Below are positions 24,101-36,254 of a stretch of DNA of 64,000 bases, piece after piece. Within the stretch, counting starts at the first letter, position 1; the number at the start of each line of letters is the position of its first letter. Origin of the DNA: Ricordea florida (lineage: Eukaryota; Cnidaria; Anthozoa; Corallimorpharia; Ricordeidae). The translations under genes were made by a program, and so were the position numbers. The stretch covers positions 7,549,632 to 7,613,631 of the forward strand of contig OX453285.1 of assembly GCA_949710005.1 (NCBI GenBank). The letters are read 5' to 3'. Below the pieces are notes generated by a model. That model was given only the letters and a program-made list of their open reading frames with translations, was not told where the DNA came from and searched no databases.

Positions 24101-24463
24101 TTTTTAAAGAAAAACATTTTTGCCAACAAACCTTTGCCCAAGGGTAAGACTTCCTTCGCCAAAGCACTTGATTTAATTCTACAGAAGGCACCCAAAATTG
24201 AGTCTACAAAAATAGATCGAATAACAAACCGCATTGTGTTTTAATCCCAAAATGGTTTCCTAGAAACTTTGATCCAAGACTCTTCCACAAATTGCTCTGA
24301 AATAATTTGCGGCGCCTTTTTCTCAGTAATCGTAAAGTTAGAAGATCGCCGTGTGGTAATGAGCCCTGTTGTGCTGGCAGTCGCCGAGGTCCCGGATGTT
24401 CGCAGCCAGATTTTTGGCCACGCAGAGGTAAGATTAATGACCGGCATTTTGACGTTAATATAA
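21188..24463. other. Intronic sequence with small palindromes
   Basis: Includes a 50-bp palindrome at 21,371-21,420 (TGTATCCCGAGC / GCTCGGGATACA), a GGCGACTTAAG repeat cluster at about 23,650-23,820 and a short (GACACC)n run near 23,895. No gene is supported. Confidence 0.4.
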
Positions 24464-24606
24464 TTATTGACCAAGCGTGGGAGCCGTACTGGGAGAGTAC
24501 CAGCCCTAGGTCTTGACTGTACAGACCGAGTGACGCGAGGTCCGTCCAAAAGAGAACAAGGGCAGATATTGTCCTAGTACGGTCCCAAGTGAGCTTGGTC
24601 AATAAG
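24464..24606. mobile_element. Short inverted-repeat element
   Basis: TTATTGACCAAGC at 24,464 and GCTTGGTCAATAA ending 24,606 are perfect inverted ends. The 143-bp length and lack of coding capacity suggest a MITE. Confidence 0.6.
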
Positions 24607-26039
24607 AGATTTATTACATGACTGGAAACTTCATTTGGAATTTAGTTACTGAAGGAATCATTCGGGCTAAAACCCGGCGGCTACTGGGAAATATTTAGCT
24701 TTGTAGGATCAGATATGAAAATATCATCAATTGGCCCTTGGATTGCTTAAGTCGTGTAATGAAGCGTTATAGTGACTTGGGAGTCATGCCATTTTCACAT
24801 CAACAGCGCATTTGTCACTTTTTGTATGCGCATTGAAAGACCTACCCGGTTAACCAATTCTCGTCCAAGGAGGAGCAGAAAAGCGGTATCAGAGCGTTCA
24901 ATGTCTAACATTTCCCGGGAAAGCATGCTCCCGTCCCTACTCAAAAATCTTGCCGGTGGCGCCTATGTCCGCTTGGTGAACCAATAAATCCGGTGCCTTA
25001 CACCGTTTACCGAAATTTCCCACAATATAATTTCCCACGAATTCCAAAGCCTTACGCATTCCAGTGAATCTTATAGGGCCTCTTGTTTTGTTTGAGAAGC
25101 ACCCAACGTCCCTAACAATACCACCTTGTGACTTTCCCAGGATGTTCCAGGAACGGCATACCCCTGAGTACGTTTGGCTGTGGTGCTATATGCCTTTGTT
25201 TTGGACGTTGGAGGGGACCATTTTGTGACATATTGATAGTCTTCGGTGGTGGAGACCCACACTTGGCAACTTTGGATGGTTGGTAGACGAAACAATAAAC
25301 ACTTTGCTCTATTAATAGTAATTGTTTGACTTTTAAAGGATAAGTTAGAAATGAACTTTTCCAGAAGCATATAAAAACTTTGGAAATCGCTCTGTAAGAG
25401 TTAAGCTCCAAGCAATGTTTTTGTTTCTAAAATGTAGCCCTCTTGGCTTTCGATAGCCAGTTAGCATTGGATTTTAACCAAGGCCAAACTGCTTTTGCAC
25501 TCTTTATAAAGTCATTATAAACATGCGATATCTTACTCTCAAGGAAATATCTTAAATTTGTTGTTGTTGTTTTATTTGTCTTTTTTTTCTCCTTAATGTC
25601 CCATCTCCTCCTTTCTTGGTTAATGTTGAAAATTGGTATCGCCTGGCTAGCTCATGAACATGCCTACATCAGAAGAAGGGGAGAGGAGGCAATAATATTT
25701 TATTCCTCAATTTATGGCCAGCCAAGACCCATTAGCAGGGACCTTCGTGTGTGTTAGGTGTTGTCCCCATCACTGCACAAAGTGAAGCCATTCCAAGGAC
25801 ATATTTAGCGCGAAACTCACTTCCAAACAAGAAGAATTAGAAACGTTGGGAAAAACTCTAAAGAGTTCGCCACAACGAACACCAAAATAATAATATGACA
25901 ACCTATGTGGCCTTTTTGTATTCAAATGCAATTGTTATCCCAAGTATCTCAATCTAAGTATACCAATTGATTTCTATAAAGACATGTACACATTTTTAAT
26001 CTGGCAGACAATGAATCAATATAACTCTTAAACTAAAGC
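24607..26039. other. Intronic sequence, no gene recognised
   Basis: No exon with supported splice sites and no transposase signature is seen. Confidence 0.35.
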
Positions 26040-27000
26040 ACAAATATTGGAGGAAATAATCTGGAATAACAGGTTTATTAAAAATTAAAATAGAAGGTAG
26101 AGAATGGCACAACGCTGGAATAACTAAACTTACAGATATCTTCAACAAAAACAAACTCCTTACTCCTGACGTATTTTGCAACCAATATTTTTTTGAAGTC
26201 CTCCAACGTTGTGAAAGATCTCGCATTGTGTAGCGTGTTCCCTCGATATTGGATTCGAATACTAAAGGACATCCATGATTCTTGTGCTCCAGTCTCAGAT
26301 ACTGTCAACATGTTACCAATAAACAAACGTTCTTGCAAAATAGCGACTCGGGGCTTAATTGTCAAAAAGTTCCAACCTCCAACTGCTGAAAGAAGAATGA
26401 GGCAGGCAAACTTAGATGACAAGGCAATTCAACATATCTACAATATTCCATTTAATGTCATTAAAGATGTTAAACTCGCCATCTTTCAATACAAAGTCGT
26501 ACATCATATTCTGCCAACTAACTCAACCTTATGAAGAGATAAAATTAAAAGGAAAGACCAATGCCTTCTCTGCCAACAAAAACAATTACTAAACCACGTA
26601 TTTGTTTCATCTTTATTTGTCAAAGCTTTTTGTCAGAATTTACGACTGACTTAGGTTGAATGTCAAAAAGTTACGATTCCGTAGAGCTTAAAGAAGAAAA
26701 TATTTTTGGCGTCACTAACAATATCGCGCTACAACTTGGCTCGGCTATTGCATTTACAGCAGCGCGAGAGAAGAAGACCCGTATTTCTTTGATACCTTCC
26801 TTGCTGTTCTGAGAAGCAAACTAGACATAGAAAAGTACAAATCGAAGCTATAAATCAATCTTTAAATACAACATAGAACTAAGACCTACCTTCTTGTCTG
26901 TGACACTTAAGCCGCGTTATGTGTACTGTAAATTGTAATCAAACAATTTTTCTGTTAACTTTTAAAACTAACCCTTGTATTGTAATATCTTTGCTTGCTT
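26040..27000 (+). mobile_element. LINE (non-LTR retrotransposon) 3' relic
   Basis: The broken + frame includes AIQHIYNIPFNVIKDVKLAI, then FQYKVVHHILPTNSTL, stop, then KDQCLLC and a later H, matching the conserved C-terminus of cnidarian CR1/L2-type reverse transcriptases (hydrophobic helix, ILPTN, Cys/His knuckle). Several stops and shifts show it is dead. Confidence 0.6.
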
Positions 27001-27091
27001 GTATTTATCAACAAAAAATATTCACTGGTGATATCTGTGTTATTTTGTAAGGTTCTTGGTTCATTATATAACAAATCTTGCTATTTTGAAG

Positions 27092-27287
27092 GAGTAACAT
27101 ACGACTTCTTTGGTATTGGAGAATTTTGGGGCTGCAAGAGTGTGCCAAATGACTTTGGATTTCAGTATCGCTTTTTCTACTATGAAAGAGCTTCTCTGAT
27201 TGGAGGAGTGGCATTGAAAACTGGGCGGAGCATAGTGACAGTTATGACAGTGAAGACTCAAGACCCTCGAGACCCACCCACTTTACG
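27092..27287 (+). CDS. Host gene exon I: von Willebrand factor D domain, part 1
   Basis: Phase 1 in, phase 2 out (TACG|GTGCGT). It encodes GVTYDFFGIGEFWGCKS, the G.TYDF..GEF.L start of VWD modules, then YRFFYYERASLIGGVALKTG and TVMTVKTQDP. VWD domains mediate disulfide-linked extracellular assembly. The usual upstream GDPH segment should lie in the missed preceding exon. Confidence 0.8.
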
Positions 27288-27747
27288 GTGCGTGTATGTC
27301 AGTTAGTAAGAATTATTAAGACCGTGCCGTTCAGTGTCATTGACCAAAGCTTAACACTTAGAAGGATATGGCGATGATGAGAATGTAATTCAGTCAACAG
27401 TACTGTACTGTGGTACTGTTTGTTTTACTGTACAGTGTTATTCTAACTTTTTCATCTGTGGATCAAACCATGCACTGTGACCGTTCTTTGGAAAGCTACT
27501 GAACAGTATTGTACTGTGGTAAATTGTTTTACTACAGAGTGTGGCTCAAGCTTTTTCTTGTTGATCAAACCATGGAAGTCTAACCATTCCGTGTAAAGCT
27601 GCTGATACTGTTTTATTATTCATGTTGCCATCCGGCAAGTATCATGTGTGTCTGTTGATATGCGTGGATACAGATATACAGTTCGTTCTTTAAGCGCATA
27701 TGTATTTTATAGTCCAGTAACAACGTAACTTCTGTTTTCTTCATCAG

Positions 27748-27896
27748 GATTGACGGGATCCAAATGAATCTAACCCAAAATTCTTCAAGTGTTGCAATCG
27801 ATAATGATGCAGTCTTGTTAGATTATCAAAAACGTTTCAACTCCAGTTCATCAGATGAAAACGGTGTGGTGCTGATATCTCTACAGTACAAATCAG
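27748..27896 (+). CDS. Host gene exon J: VWD domain, part 2
   Basis: Acceptor TTCATCAG, donor ATCAG|GTAATG; phase 2 in (matching exon I, rebuilding an Arg codon), phase 1 out. It encodes about 50 residues with RIDGIQMNLTQNSSS, containing likely N-glycosylation sites. Confidence 0.75.
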
Positions 27897-28179
27897 GTAA
27901 TGAATTGAAGAGCTTGGTGAAAAAGTATGCCAAGTGTCTCTTGTGAGAATTTTTTTCACTTTCCTCCAAAAAATTATATTCTCTGCATAAAAAAAGATGC
28001 TGTAGATTTCTCTTGTATGCTTTGTTTCAAAGCAGAAAAAAGAAACCAAATACGTTCTTGTTTTGTAACGCACCAATTTCATTTGATGTGAATACTAATT
28101 CCATCACACAGAAGGTCACTTGAAATTTTTGCACGCGTTATATTCTGGAAAAGAGGAAACTTCCAAAAAAAAAACGAAG

Positions 28180-28265
28180 ATCGAATGGTTCAACCACTGG
28201 ACTTGTCATCCGGAAGATCCGAGTTCAAGTCCTGCACTCAACCACGTTTGAAAGTGGTCCTCCTT
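28180..28265 (+). repeat. tRNA-derived SINE-like fragment
   Basis: Contains an A-box-like TGGTTCAACCACTGG, a possible 5-bp anticodon-type stem and a B-box-like GAGTTCAAGTCC in tRNA spacing. The stems are imperfect, so a functional tRNA is unlikely. Confidence 0.3.
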
Positions 28266-28441
28266 TTCTCAATTTTAATGTTTTGTTTCTCTTCAATTAA
28301 TCAATTTATCAATTTTTCAATTGATTAGTCCTACTGCCGAGTGTATGTAGAAAGACATTTATACATTTATAAGTGTCTCATTTTAGTTAAAACTTGAATA
28401 GCTTGCTAACAACCCTGATGGGGTATTAATACTTTTTACAG

Positions 28442-28636
28442 GTGTTAGAGTCACCATTGACGTTCGACAAAGTCGGAAGATGGGTAGACAGTATCTTAAC
28501 GTCGTTTACTCCCCAACTGTTGCTTATACTGGTCAAACAGCGGGTTTGTGTGGATTTATGGACAATGATCCGTCGAATGACTTCACTGGACCAAGCGGAA
28601 TTATTTATAACAACGCTGTGCCCTTTGCTGAGTCGT
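28442..28636 (+). CDS. Host gene exon K: VWD domain, part 3
   Basis: Acceptor TTTTTACAG, donor TCGT|GTGAGT; phase 1 in (matching exon J), phase 1 out. It encodes VTIDVRQSRKMGRQYLNVVY and GQTAGLCGFMDNDPSNDFTG, the GLCG.(D/F)..P.NDF signature of VWD modules. Confidence 0.85.
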
Positions 28637-28810
28637 GTGAGTTTGTTGTTGTTCTTGTTGTTGTTGGTGATGATGATGATTAACTAATGCCCCATTCACA
28701 CCAACTAAACATGTTTAGTAAAACCAGGTTTTAAAACACCAAAAACTGGTAAGCGGATACTCGACCTCGTATTTAACTTAACAGCATTTAAACACGTTTA
28801 ACCTTTGCTG

Positions 28811-29903
28811 TAGCCTCCCCCGCAGACATTCTTAGGCGTGCGTCACGCGTTCCTTCCCCACGAACGTCTGCTGATCTGAGCAGGAAATTCCTTTCCCATT
28901 GTTCGCAAATATCAGTTGGATAGCACGTGGAAATTATCGCAGAACCAATCAGCGCTAATCATAAGGTGTTTTGAAACAGGCCGTCCAGTGGGGATGAAAT
29001 TTCCCGCGAGTTTACTCTGCCGTTAAATATTTTCAGGTATGCAAAGTTATTCAAGATCCTTGCTTCATGTATGGCCGAAACACCGAAAAAGTTCGTAGGA
29101 AATAACTGTTTTCTCTGTAGTAGTCCTTTGATTCCTTCTGGCAGAGTACGTGTTTTTGGAAAGAGTTCTGTCTGCATCTCACGCCTCATCGAAGAAGCCG
29201 TGGAAATTGTTGTAAGTTTGTTTTCGTCGAGCGACCCGTTTGTTTGCAGTAACTGTTATAAACGCTTAATTCGAATTCAAAAAAGTTAAGAAAAACCTTC
29301 AATCAGTTCAGGAAGTGATAAAAGAAGATTTCAAGAAAGGGGCATTAAGAACGAAACGTCTTTGCCGAGATTCTGCTGAATCGGACGTTTCGATTGCAGC
29401 GTCAATCGAAAATACAATTGTGCAACGGAGTGCTGCAAAATCATTGAAATTTCAAAATGTTCCTACCACTTCTACTTCTTCTGTTGATCTCCTGGAAAAA
29501 GATGGTGAAATGTTATCCGAAAGAAGTGCAGGTCATTCAGGTCAAGGGGAAACTATCTCTTCGGCCACGCAAGAAATTCCTGAAACTCCGTCAAATGGTT
29601 TGTTTACCTCGCCGCCGTCTCCTTCACTTATTTTGACGTCCACGCCAGTGACAGCCAACTTGAGCTTACATTCATCTCTACAAGCGGAGCCATACAGAAG
29701 TTCAGCAGTAAAACTGTCGATTTTTTATCCAAGTAAAACGGTATCTCCGATATCTCGCGCTAAAATCACTCCGGGTCCAAAGTGCACTTCCCAGATCTGG
29801 AAGTCTGCTGTGATTGGTCTACGTTTTTTCCTGCTCAGATCAGCAGACGTTCGTGGGGAAGGAACGCGTGACGCACGCCTAAGAATGTCTGCGGGGGAGG
29901 CTA
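28811..29903. mobile_element. DNA transposon relic with perfect 9-bp TSD
   Basis: Inverted termini of about 75 bp begin TAGCCTCCCCCGCAGACATT. Both sides are flanked by CCTTTGCTG (28,802-28,810 and 29,904-29,912). A 9-bp duplication fits Mutator-like elements, though the superfamily is inferred from length alone. Confidence 0.8.
29071..29850 (+). pseudogene. Element-borne Cys-rich protein, frameshifted
   Basis: Begins MAETPKKFVGNNCFLCSSPL, with CFLC and later CSNC forming a probable zinc site, then KRLIRIQK. The frame shifts in the A-rich run near 29,280-29,296 and continues as VIKEDFKKGALRTKRL and a Ser/Pro-rich tail ending at the right terminal repeat. Similar orphan ORFs occur in coral transposons; function unknown. 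Confidence 0.5.
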
Positions 29904-30660
29904 CCTTTGCTGTGAACTGGGTCAGTAAGGTATGGAACACTGGTTTGGCCGTGCATCCTTACGAGAACTGATTGGCTAACGAATGTCGCTCCACTTAACC
30001 GATGGGGAATATAACGAAAATGAGTGGCGACTCGATCGCTCGTTTTCCGGCGCTAAGTCTGTACGCCATGCATTTGCTTTGAATTGTGATTGGTTCATTG
30101 TAAGGACTGCTTCTGTTGTGATTGGCCACAGCTATTTCTTTGGCTTTGGTTCTACAATAGTTATTAACCCATTCACTCCCAAGATCTGAGTAGCAATTGA
30201 CTCAAGTGACTGCCATATATTTGGTTTTAAGTTAGTTTGGAGAATTTGGTGTCAGATCAATTCATAATGTCTGAGTTGATTATTTCTTTGATATTTATTA
30301 ACAGTTAGCCATTCATTGCATTGTTTGTGTATGGAGAAGTCCCACGTTGATCTTGGGAGTGAAAGGGCTAAAAGCCGTATTATCCTCGCTTTAAGTGTCA
30401 CTTTATGCTGTAATAGTTAGTGTTAATTAACTAAAGCACACTAATCAAGATCACCCCATTGCTGCCCACCTGCCGGCATATATAAACGTGTGATCTTTAG
30501 ACTGAAAATAAAGTATATGGTCTTTTTATTGTATAGACGTGATTGTTTTACTGGGAATAGCCCTTATGCGTGATGATGTCACGATTTCTTTGGTAACTTC
30601 AAAACGAGGCTTGGTGATGCTTTCGCGGGAATATTAAAAAACATAAAGGTCAGATCGAAC

Positions 30661-31412
30661 ATGACTGCCAATAATTCTACTAAAATCACTCTAACTGAGG
30701 AGGATATCAGTGGTGCTTCGCTAAGAGGAAAAATTCCTAGTGTTCTAACTATTCCCGAATTAAAGAGATGGCTTTCCTGCAGGAAAGGAGCGAAATTAAG
30801 CGGCACGAAGCGGACCTTGGTCGAAAGATAAGATTTGCGCGAAATGCGAAGTTCGCGATTTAGTGCTTCACGATCAGTGCATTTGACTGAAAAACATTAA
30901 ATTTCCCTTCTAGAGTTCAGAGTTATATCGATGGTGGTCTGGATAAGGATCTTGTTGATCCAGACAAGGGAGAAAATATCGCTAGAAAGAGACGAAATCT
31001 GGGTATAAACGCCGACGACGCCGCTGCTGTCAATGATGAGTTTATGTTTCCTTCTCCTACCGCACTGTGGAAAGGAATCGCCGATGGTCGAACAATTCTA
31101 CCGGAATTTACACTTGCGAATATGATGAACTACTTTGTTACACGAAAAGTATGTGATGGAGAAATCGCTGGCGATTTTAAATATGTAAATAATCACTCGT
31201 ACCCGCTTTTTAAAGCCGGACATATTCAAAGGATACGGCTCATCAAAGGGAACGATAGTAATGTTTACTTAAGCGCTGTGTGCTTACCAGAAATGAGAAA
31301 AGATCGCGAATATAAAATCCAGGTCGTCCTTTCTCCTTCTGCTGAAATTTTGTACGCTGAAGATGGCTGTCCAGCTGGCAAAGGACCCTGGCAAAGGACC
31401 CGCAGGAAGTAG
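30661..31412 (+). pseudogene. ISL2EU-like accessory protein (SAP plus YqaJ-associated region), truncated
   Basis: First exon: ATG 30,661 to about 30,828, with a SAP-like helix pair (LTIPELKRWLSCRKGAKLSG). Second exon starts after TTCTAG at about 30,914 (YIDGGLDKDLVDPDKGENIA) and runs to EILYAEDGCPAGKGP, the region before the YqaJ-type nuclease of ISL2EU/IS4EU transposons. The expected donor reads AAAG|ATAAGA instead of GTAAGA. The nuclease domain is missing. Confidence 0.6.
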
Positions 31413-32414
31413 AAAAAGTAAGCTGCTGAGCCTCAGGGTTTTTGGCTGTTCAATATAAATTTCTGTTGCATCAATGATGCACCTTAAAGTGGGACAAAAC
31501 TCTTTAACTTTTTCAGGCAAGTCTCCTATTGACTGCTCACGCGTTGGCCAGATGTCTATTTCTTTAAAACGGTGATACATCGCATTAATCCAGGTAGTAA
31601 TTATTCTAGACACGTGCGATTGAGACAGCTCAAACCGAACGGCCAAATCTTGTTCAAGCATTCCAACACGAAGCCTTGTCAACACAAGAAGCAGCTCATC
31701 TTCGGTGGTTAATTTTCTCGTAGGCCCAGGTTTTAAACCCCCTAAATCTTCACTGTTTGAGTTGGAAGCACTTAATGATCCCCAGTACGTAAGATTGTTC
31801 ATCCCATCGCCTAAGAATTCCAAGAGGCAATAAAACTGTTCTTCAGTAAAACCGGTGTAAAACTTAAAAACCTTGGGGTCTTTAAGCAAATTTTTTACCG
31901 AGAATCGCTTGGCTTCTAAGGCAACTTCGGCTGTCTTCCTTCGGATGACTTCGCTCTCCAGTGATAGCTCCAATTCTTTTATTCTCCGTCTTAAAAGTTC
32001 CTCGTGAGACTCCTCGATATCCAGCTCGATGTCATTGTTTTCGATACCATTCTCTGCGAATTCAGCATCTGCAGCTTCGGTGAATACATCTGAAATCTTT
32101 TGTTGTTTCTTGACCGGCTTACGGTCTTTCGGGGGCTTCCTCGGTTCTTTCTCTTGAACAAAGCAAAACTTAGTCGGAACAGACCCTGGCTTTAAGTTGA
32201 CACAAGAAGAACCCGGCTTTTTTGTAAAGCATTCAGCTTCAAAGTGATCTCCACATATCCTCGAGTGCTCATTCACTGGCGTGTTTGTTCGCCGTATTTT
32301 CGCAAGCCATTTGGATAGTAACTCTTTGTTTTCCAGTGGTAAGCGATGCCAGGACTTTTTGACTTCCATGTCTGAAGAATTTGTACAGCCGTAGGCAATA
32401 CACCAGTGAGGCAT
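31284..32414 (-). pseudogene. THAP-domain DDE transposase (ISL2EU-like), C-terminally truncated
   Basis: The start at 32,414 (MPHWCIAYGC) gives a complete THAP zinc module: C-x4-C, later ICGDHF, then a SVPTKF (AVPTIF-type) box. A charged coiled region and a helix-turn-helix (LAVRFELSQSHVSRIITTWI) follow. RCIIDATEIYIEQP is the first catalytic Asp block of the DDE_Tnp_4 fold. Immediately after it the frame becomes unrelated, so the rest of the DDE core was deleted. It faces the SAP/YqaJ gene tail to tail with no interior left. Confidence 0.75.
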
Positions 32415-32752
32415 TGCGAAAAAAGCGACGAATAAACCACAACTACTGAATATTTCTCCTTGATCGTAAACAAACCACGCGAAGCGTTCACCACCAAGCC
32501 TCGCTTTCATGTTACCAGAAAAATTTGTGACGTCATCCCGCATAAGTGCTATTACATCAGTCATTAAAAATTCATATAAGACTACATCCGGGACCGTAGT
32601 GGCGTATTTTTCATATTCTCACTTGTAAGGATATCGAATGGATGACGTCATTCCCCGCCTTGCGCGATTCAGTTGGTATACAAAACTGCCAAACGAACGT
32701 CTTAATGTGTTTTTGTTTATATGATAAAAAGGAAATTACACGTTTACTCAGC

Positions 32753-32865
32753 TCGAAGATATGAATTTTATCTTCTCGTGGCAAGAACAATATCTCACTC
32801 ATTCGCAATGCTCACTCGCGAGATCTTTTTCTTACCACTGGAACATAAAACTCTTATCTTCTCGC
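32753..32865. repeat. Foldback element
   Basis: Arms AGATATGAATTTTATCTTCTCG and the complement of ACTCTTATCTTCTCG surround ACTCATTCGC..GCTCACTCGCGAG, the same palindromic style as 33.25 kb. Confidence 0.6.
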
Positions 32866-33252
32866 AACCGTGTAATATCGTCTATTTATTATATAGACAC
32901 CGATGAAATACCACGATTTTTCCAGTGACGAAAAAATCATATCTTCATCGCGCGCAGTGAAGATATTATTTTTATCTTTCACGTGTGTGGATATTGGTGT
33001 CGCCATGGTTACCAACATGATTAGCCAATTACAAGAGAGCTTCCCGCTCAGGCACGTCGCCGGTTCGTTTGAAATTTCATTCAAAAAATATTTTCGAGGT
33101 GCGAAGACGGTACGGTTACGGGTGACTTTCTCGATGGGCAGCCAAAATTTAACGTCGATATTTTTTCCGAGCCTGTAGAGTATCCAGGAAGATTTGTCGA
33201 AGTTGTTTTATGTGGAAATTTCATCAGTATCTATAAAATAAACAGAACATTA

Positions 33253-33384
33253 CATGGCCGCTTGGAGATAAGAAATTTCTCTTCTCGTGTTGAAAAAATA
33301 TTTCACTCGTTCGCTGCGCTCACTCGTGAAATATTTTTCAACACTCGAAGAGAAATTTCGTATCTCCGCGCGGCCATGTAATAT
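33253..33384. repeat. Foldback element, about 130 bp
   Basis: Arms ACATGGCCGC...GAGAAATTTC and complement, centred on TCGTTCGCTGCGCTCACTCG. Non-coding. Confidence 0.85.
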
Positions 33385-33454
33385 CCTCTATATAAGTATA
33401 TGATTTATTTTATATGTACCCAAATCGTTTAAAAGCGCTGGATTCCTCTGATAG

Positions 33455-33612
33455 GGAGAGCAAGCCCCGGTCTACAAGGTTCCGGCACAAGAGACTCGTG
33501 GTCTTGGAACGCGTCTAACTTCTTTCACGAAGACGTAATGGATTTGTCCTACACGGATTCAAGCTACGTTCCGCTTTACTCTCTGGATGGAATCTCGCAA
33601 TCTGTTTTGATG
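33455..33612 (+). CDS. Host gene exon L (after VWD core)
   Basis: Acceptor CTGATAG, donor TGATG|GTAAGA; phase 1 in (matching exon K), phase 0 out. It encodes SGTRDSWSWNASNFFHEDVM and SYTDSSYVPLYSLDG, the C-terminal part of VWD-type modules in VWDE-like proteins. Confidence 0.75.
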
Positions 33613-34584
33613 GTAAGAAGTAAGCTATGATGGCTAGATTAACATGAAATCAAAATCATTTGGGTAAGAATAGGTGCCGCAGAAGTACGAGATGCACTGT
33701 TCAATCACACATAAAAATACCGAGAATTGAGTTGAATATTCGAGGAATATTATTGACCCAACTTATCTATTGTTTGGTATGAATTTTCAAAAGAGATGAT
33801 TTAGAAAGGGAAATCAAGAATTTAAAAACAATTCTTGTTTCATCAGATATCCAAACACGTTACAGTGCTTGATCTCTCCTCCATTTTCCTTAGGGTTTTA
33901 TACCGAATTTGAGAAGTAATATATCAAACAGAAAATGAAGTGTTTTATCATGGATCAAACAACGAGGAAGTTGAATGAGTTTGAGAAGATGATTCCCAAA
34001 CCATTATTGCATGTTTGGAAAATGAATAAAATTTTCCTTTTTTATCTCTATTTTCTGCTTCAGAATCATTTTTGAGAAGCTACATCAAACAATCGAGGTT
34101 AATTTTTCTCACACTATTAAACAACCCGGAGTGGTGGGAAATATTTTGCCATGTGCGGCTTTTTTGTCCCCTTAAAACTTTTTAATTTGGTTCATTTCTC
34201 CCGTTTGATATAGTGCTTCAAACTTTCTAAACCTTCGACTAAAAGTTGCAGAAATTATTAGAATTCAAACTGTGCAAACTATCAATGTTTGTTGTGATAT
34301 ATCAAAAACCAGTACGAGTGTTTCGTCAGGGGATGCAATATTAAAGTGAAGTATTGTTCTTCTGTTCAAGATGTTTTGTTTTGATGCATAAATGTTGATG
34401 TCCAGTGAGAAGATAGATGAAAGCCACGTCTGGTTTTCATGTGATCCAAAACACCTATGGTTCTCACATTTGTTTTCATTGTGTATCAAAAGTCATGCAC
34501 GTAACGAATTTAGCCATCTCTTATTGGCTGTAGAACCTATGAATTATTAATGAATTTAGAAAAATTATTCTTGATATTCCACAG

Positions 34585-34702
34585 AAGGCAAACCTAACAT
34601 GTCAAGCTCTAGGCATTTCAGACAGTGACTTACAGAATTGTATCTTTGACGTCGCTGTAACGAATGATACATCATTCGCTGACCAGGAGGGCTTCAAACA
34701 TG
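34585..34702 (+). CDS. Host gene exon M (Cys-rich, VWD C-terminal)
   Basis: Acceptor ATTCCACAG, donor CATG|GTAAGA; phase 0 in (matching exon L), phase 1 out. It encodes CQALGISDSDLQNCIFDVAV and NDTSFADQ, the conserved C...C.FDVA.T.D block closing VWD regions. Confidence 0.8.
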
Positions 34703-35519
34703 GTAAGAAAGACGATGACAGATGATTGTTTGTAGGAAAAGGGTCAGTTGTTCGTTGAGCTCGACTCAGTCCATAATCATAAAGGTTTAAAGCTGCTGCG
34801 TCTGTGGGAACTTGAAACACCCCCAAAATGGATTATCAAACAAGTCGATAATGCAATCCGTAAGATGTTTCGGGCGTCAGCCCTTCGTCAGAGCGAAGAG
34901 ATTCGGCTCAGAGCATGTCGAGCAGTTGGTCCATGTTTTTAAAAGTAAAGTGGTGTTTTTAAATCTTCGCACGAATTTAGGGAACGGTAGATATAATTCT
35001 TCCTCCCGGCCCTCGTGACTTTCGATGGTTAGTCTGGTATGGCTGTAACATTTCATAGGCTAGTCTCCGTTTGGCTCAATTTTCACTAGCACTATTATTG
35101 GTTCTGTGTGATTAGGACAAACGTTTTTCATATACCCAAACACTTACCTTTGTGGCCCCTATGCGTTCCACAGTAAGGAGAATATGCATATATGTTAGAA
35201 TAGCGACACATTATGTTTCATTAACGCTGATCTTTCCCTTATATTCTCATTTTTAGTTGGCAGCTTTATTATCAGTTTGTAAATTGTGACAATGTTTTTA
35301 CCTCTTGCAATGCTCTTGGGATTATTTTAGAAAGAAAATGGAAATATAAGTAATAAACTATCATTATGATTATGATTTAATTTAAATATGCAAGTGCTTC
35401 CTCTTTAAACAAATTTACATGTATTATTTTTTTTTCCTGACATATTTTATCATTCTCTTTTTTGTTATAATAATCCTTTCTTAAATTTTTAATGTTTGCC
35501 ACAGCGTTATTTAAAAATT
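34703..35519. other. Intronic sequence, nothing recognised
   Basis: AT-rich, no exon or transposon signature. Confidence 0.4.
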
Positions 35520-36030
35520 GTGTGAGTTGAAAATATATTTTATCTTTTCTGATTACCTGATTATGATTATGATAATGATTATGATTAGGAGTGTGGTTGC
35601 AATTACGATTGTTATTGTGATTGTGATTTTGATCGTGATCGTGTCTCTCACTGTCTATAACTTATTATGATTGTAATATTAATTGTGATCGTTACCGTGA
35701 CTGACTGTGATTGTGCCTATGATTTTGATCGTGATCGTGAATTGTCAGTTTCACTGTGACTGATCGTAGTCGTGATTGTCATCGTGATAGTGATTGTCAG
35801 TGTGAATGTGATCGTGATCGTGATTGTCAGTGACTGTGACTGATCGTGATCTTGATGGTCATCGTAATCGTGATTGTCAGTGTAACTGTGATCGTGATCG
35901 TGATTGTCAGTGTGATTGTGACTGATCGTCGTCGTGATTGTGTTTGTTATGGTGATTATTATCGCTATTATTATCATTATTATTATCATTATTATTATCA
36001 TTATTATTAATATTACAATTATTATTGCTT
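35520..36030. repeat. Degenerate GTGATCGTGATTG repeat array with (ATT)n
   Basis: Irregular repeats of GATTGTGATCGTGATTGTCA type, then (TTATTA)n. The minus-strand open frame of Thr/Ile/His repeats is a by-product. Confidence 0.9.
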
Positions 36031-36134
36031 TGTATTCAGTACTAGAAATTGAGCGCCAATACTATCGGGGTTGAAACAGTTGAAGGATGCGAATTCTTGC
36101 TACTTTAGTTTTAATCGTTCTTGTTTCCTTTAAG

Positions 36135-36224
36135 AATGCCCAGACCAGTGTTCTGGCAAAGGTCGATGTGTTAACGGAACCTGTCGATGTATAGAAGGCT
36201 GGTCTGGTGAGAGCTGCGACAAAG
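36135..36224 (+). CDS. Host gene exon N: EGF-like repeat
   Basis: Phase 1-1 exon (TTTAAG acceptor, AAAG|GTAATA donor) encoding [18 protein letters not shown] followed by GWSGESC: six Cys in EGF spacing. Confidence 0.85.
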
Positions 36225-36254
36225 GTAATATCCGTGTTTAGCGTTTACCAAAAG

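Noticed and set aside
24264-24428. Open frame with AG acceptor and GTAAGA donor as a host exon (TLIQDSSTNCSEII...)
   Set aside because: The same stretch reads as coral-type repeat sequence on the minus strand and abuts a short inverted-repeat element at 24,464. Phases also do not bridge exons H and I convincingly.
28180-28265. Functional tRNA gene
   Set aside because: A- and B-box-like blocks are present but acceptor and T stems do not pair well; SINE-like relic is more likely.
35717-36001. Ile/Thr/His-rich minus-strand frame
   Set aside because: Encoded entirely by a simple GTGATCGTGATTG-type repeat array.
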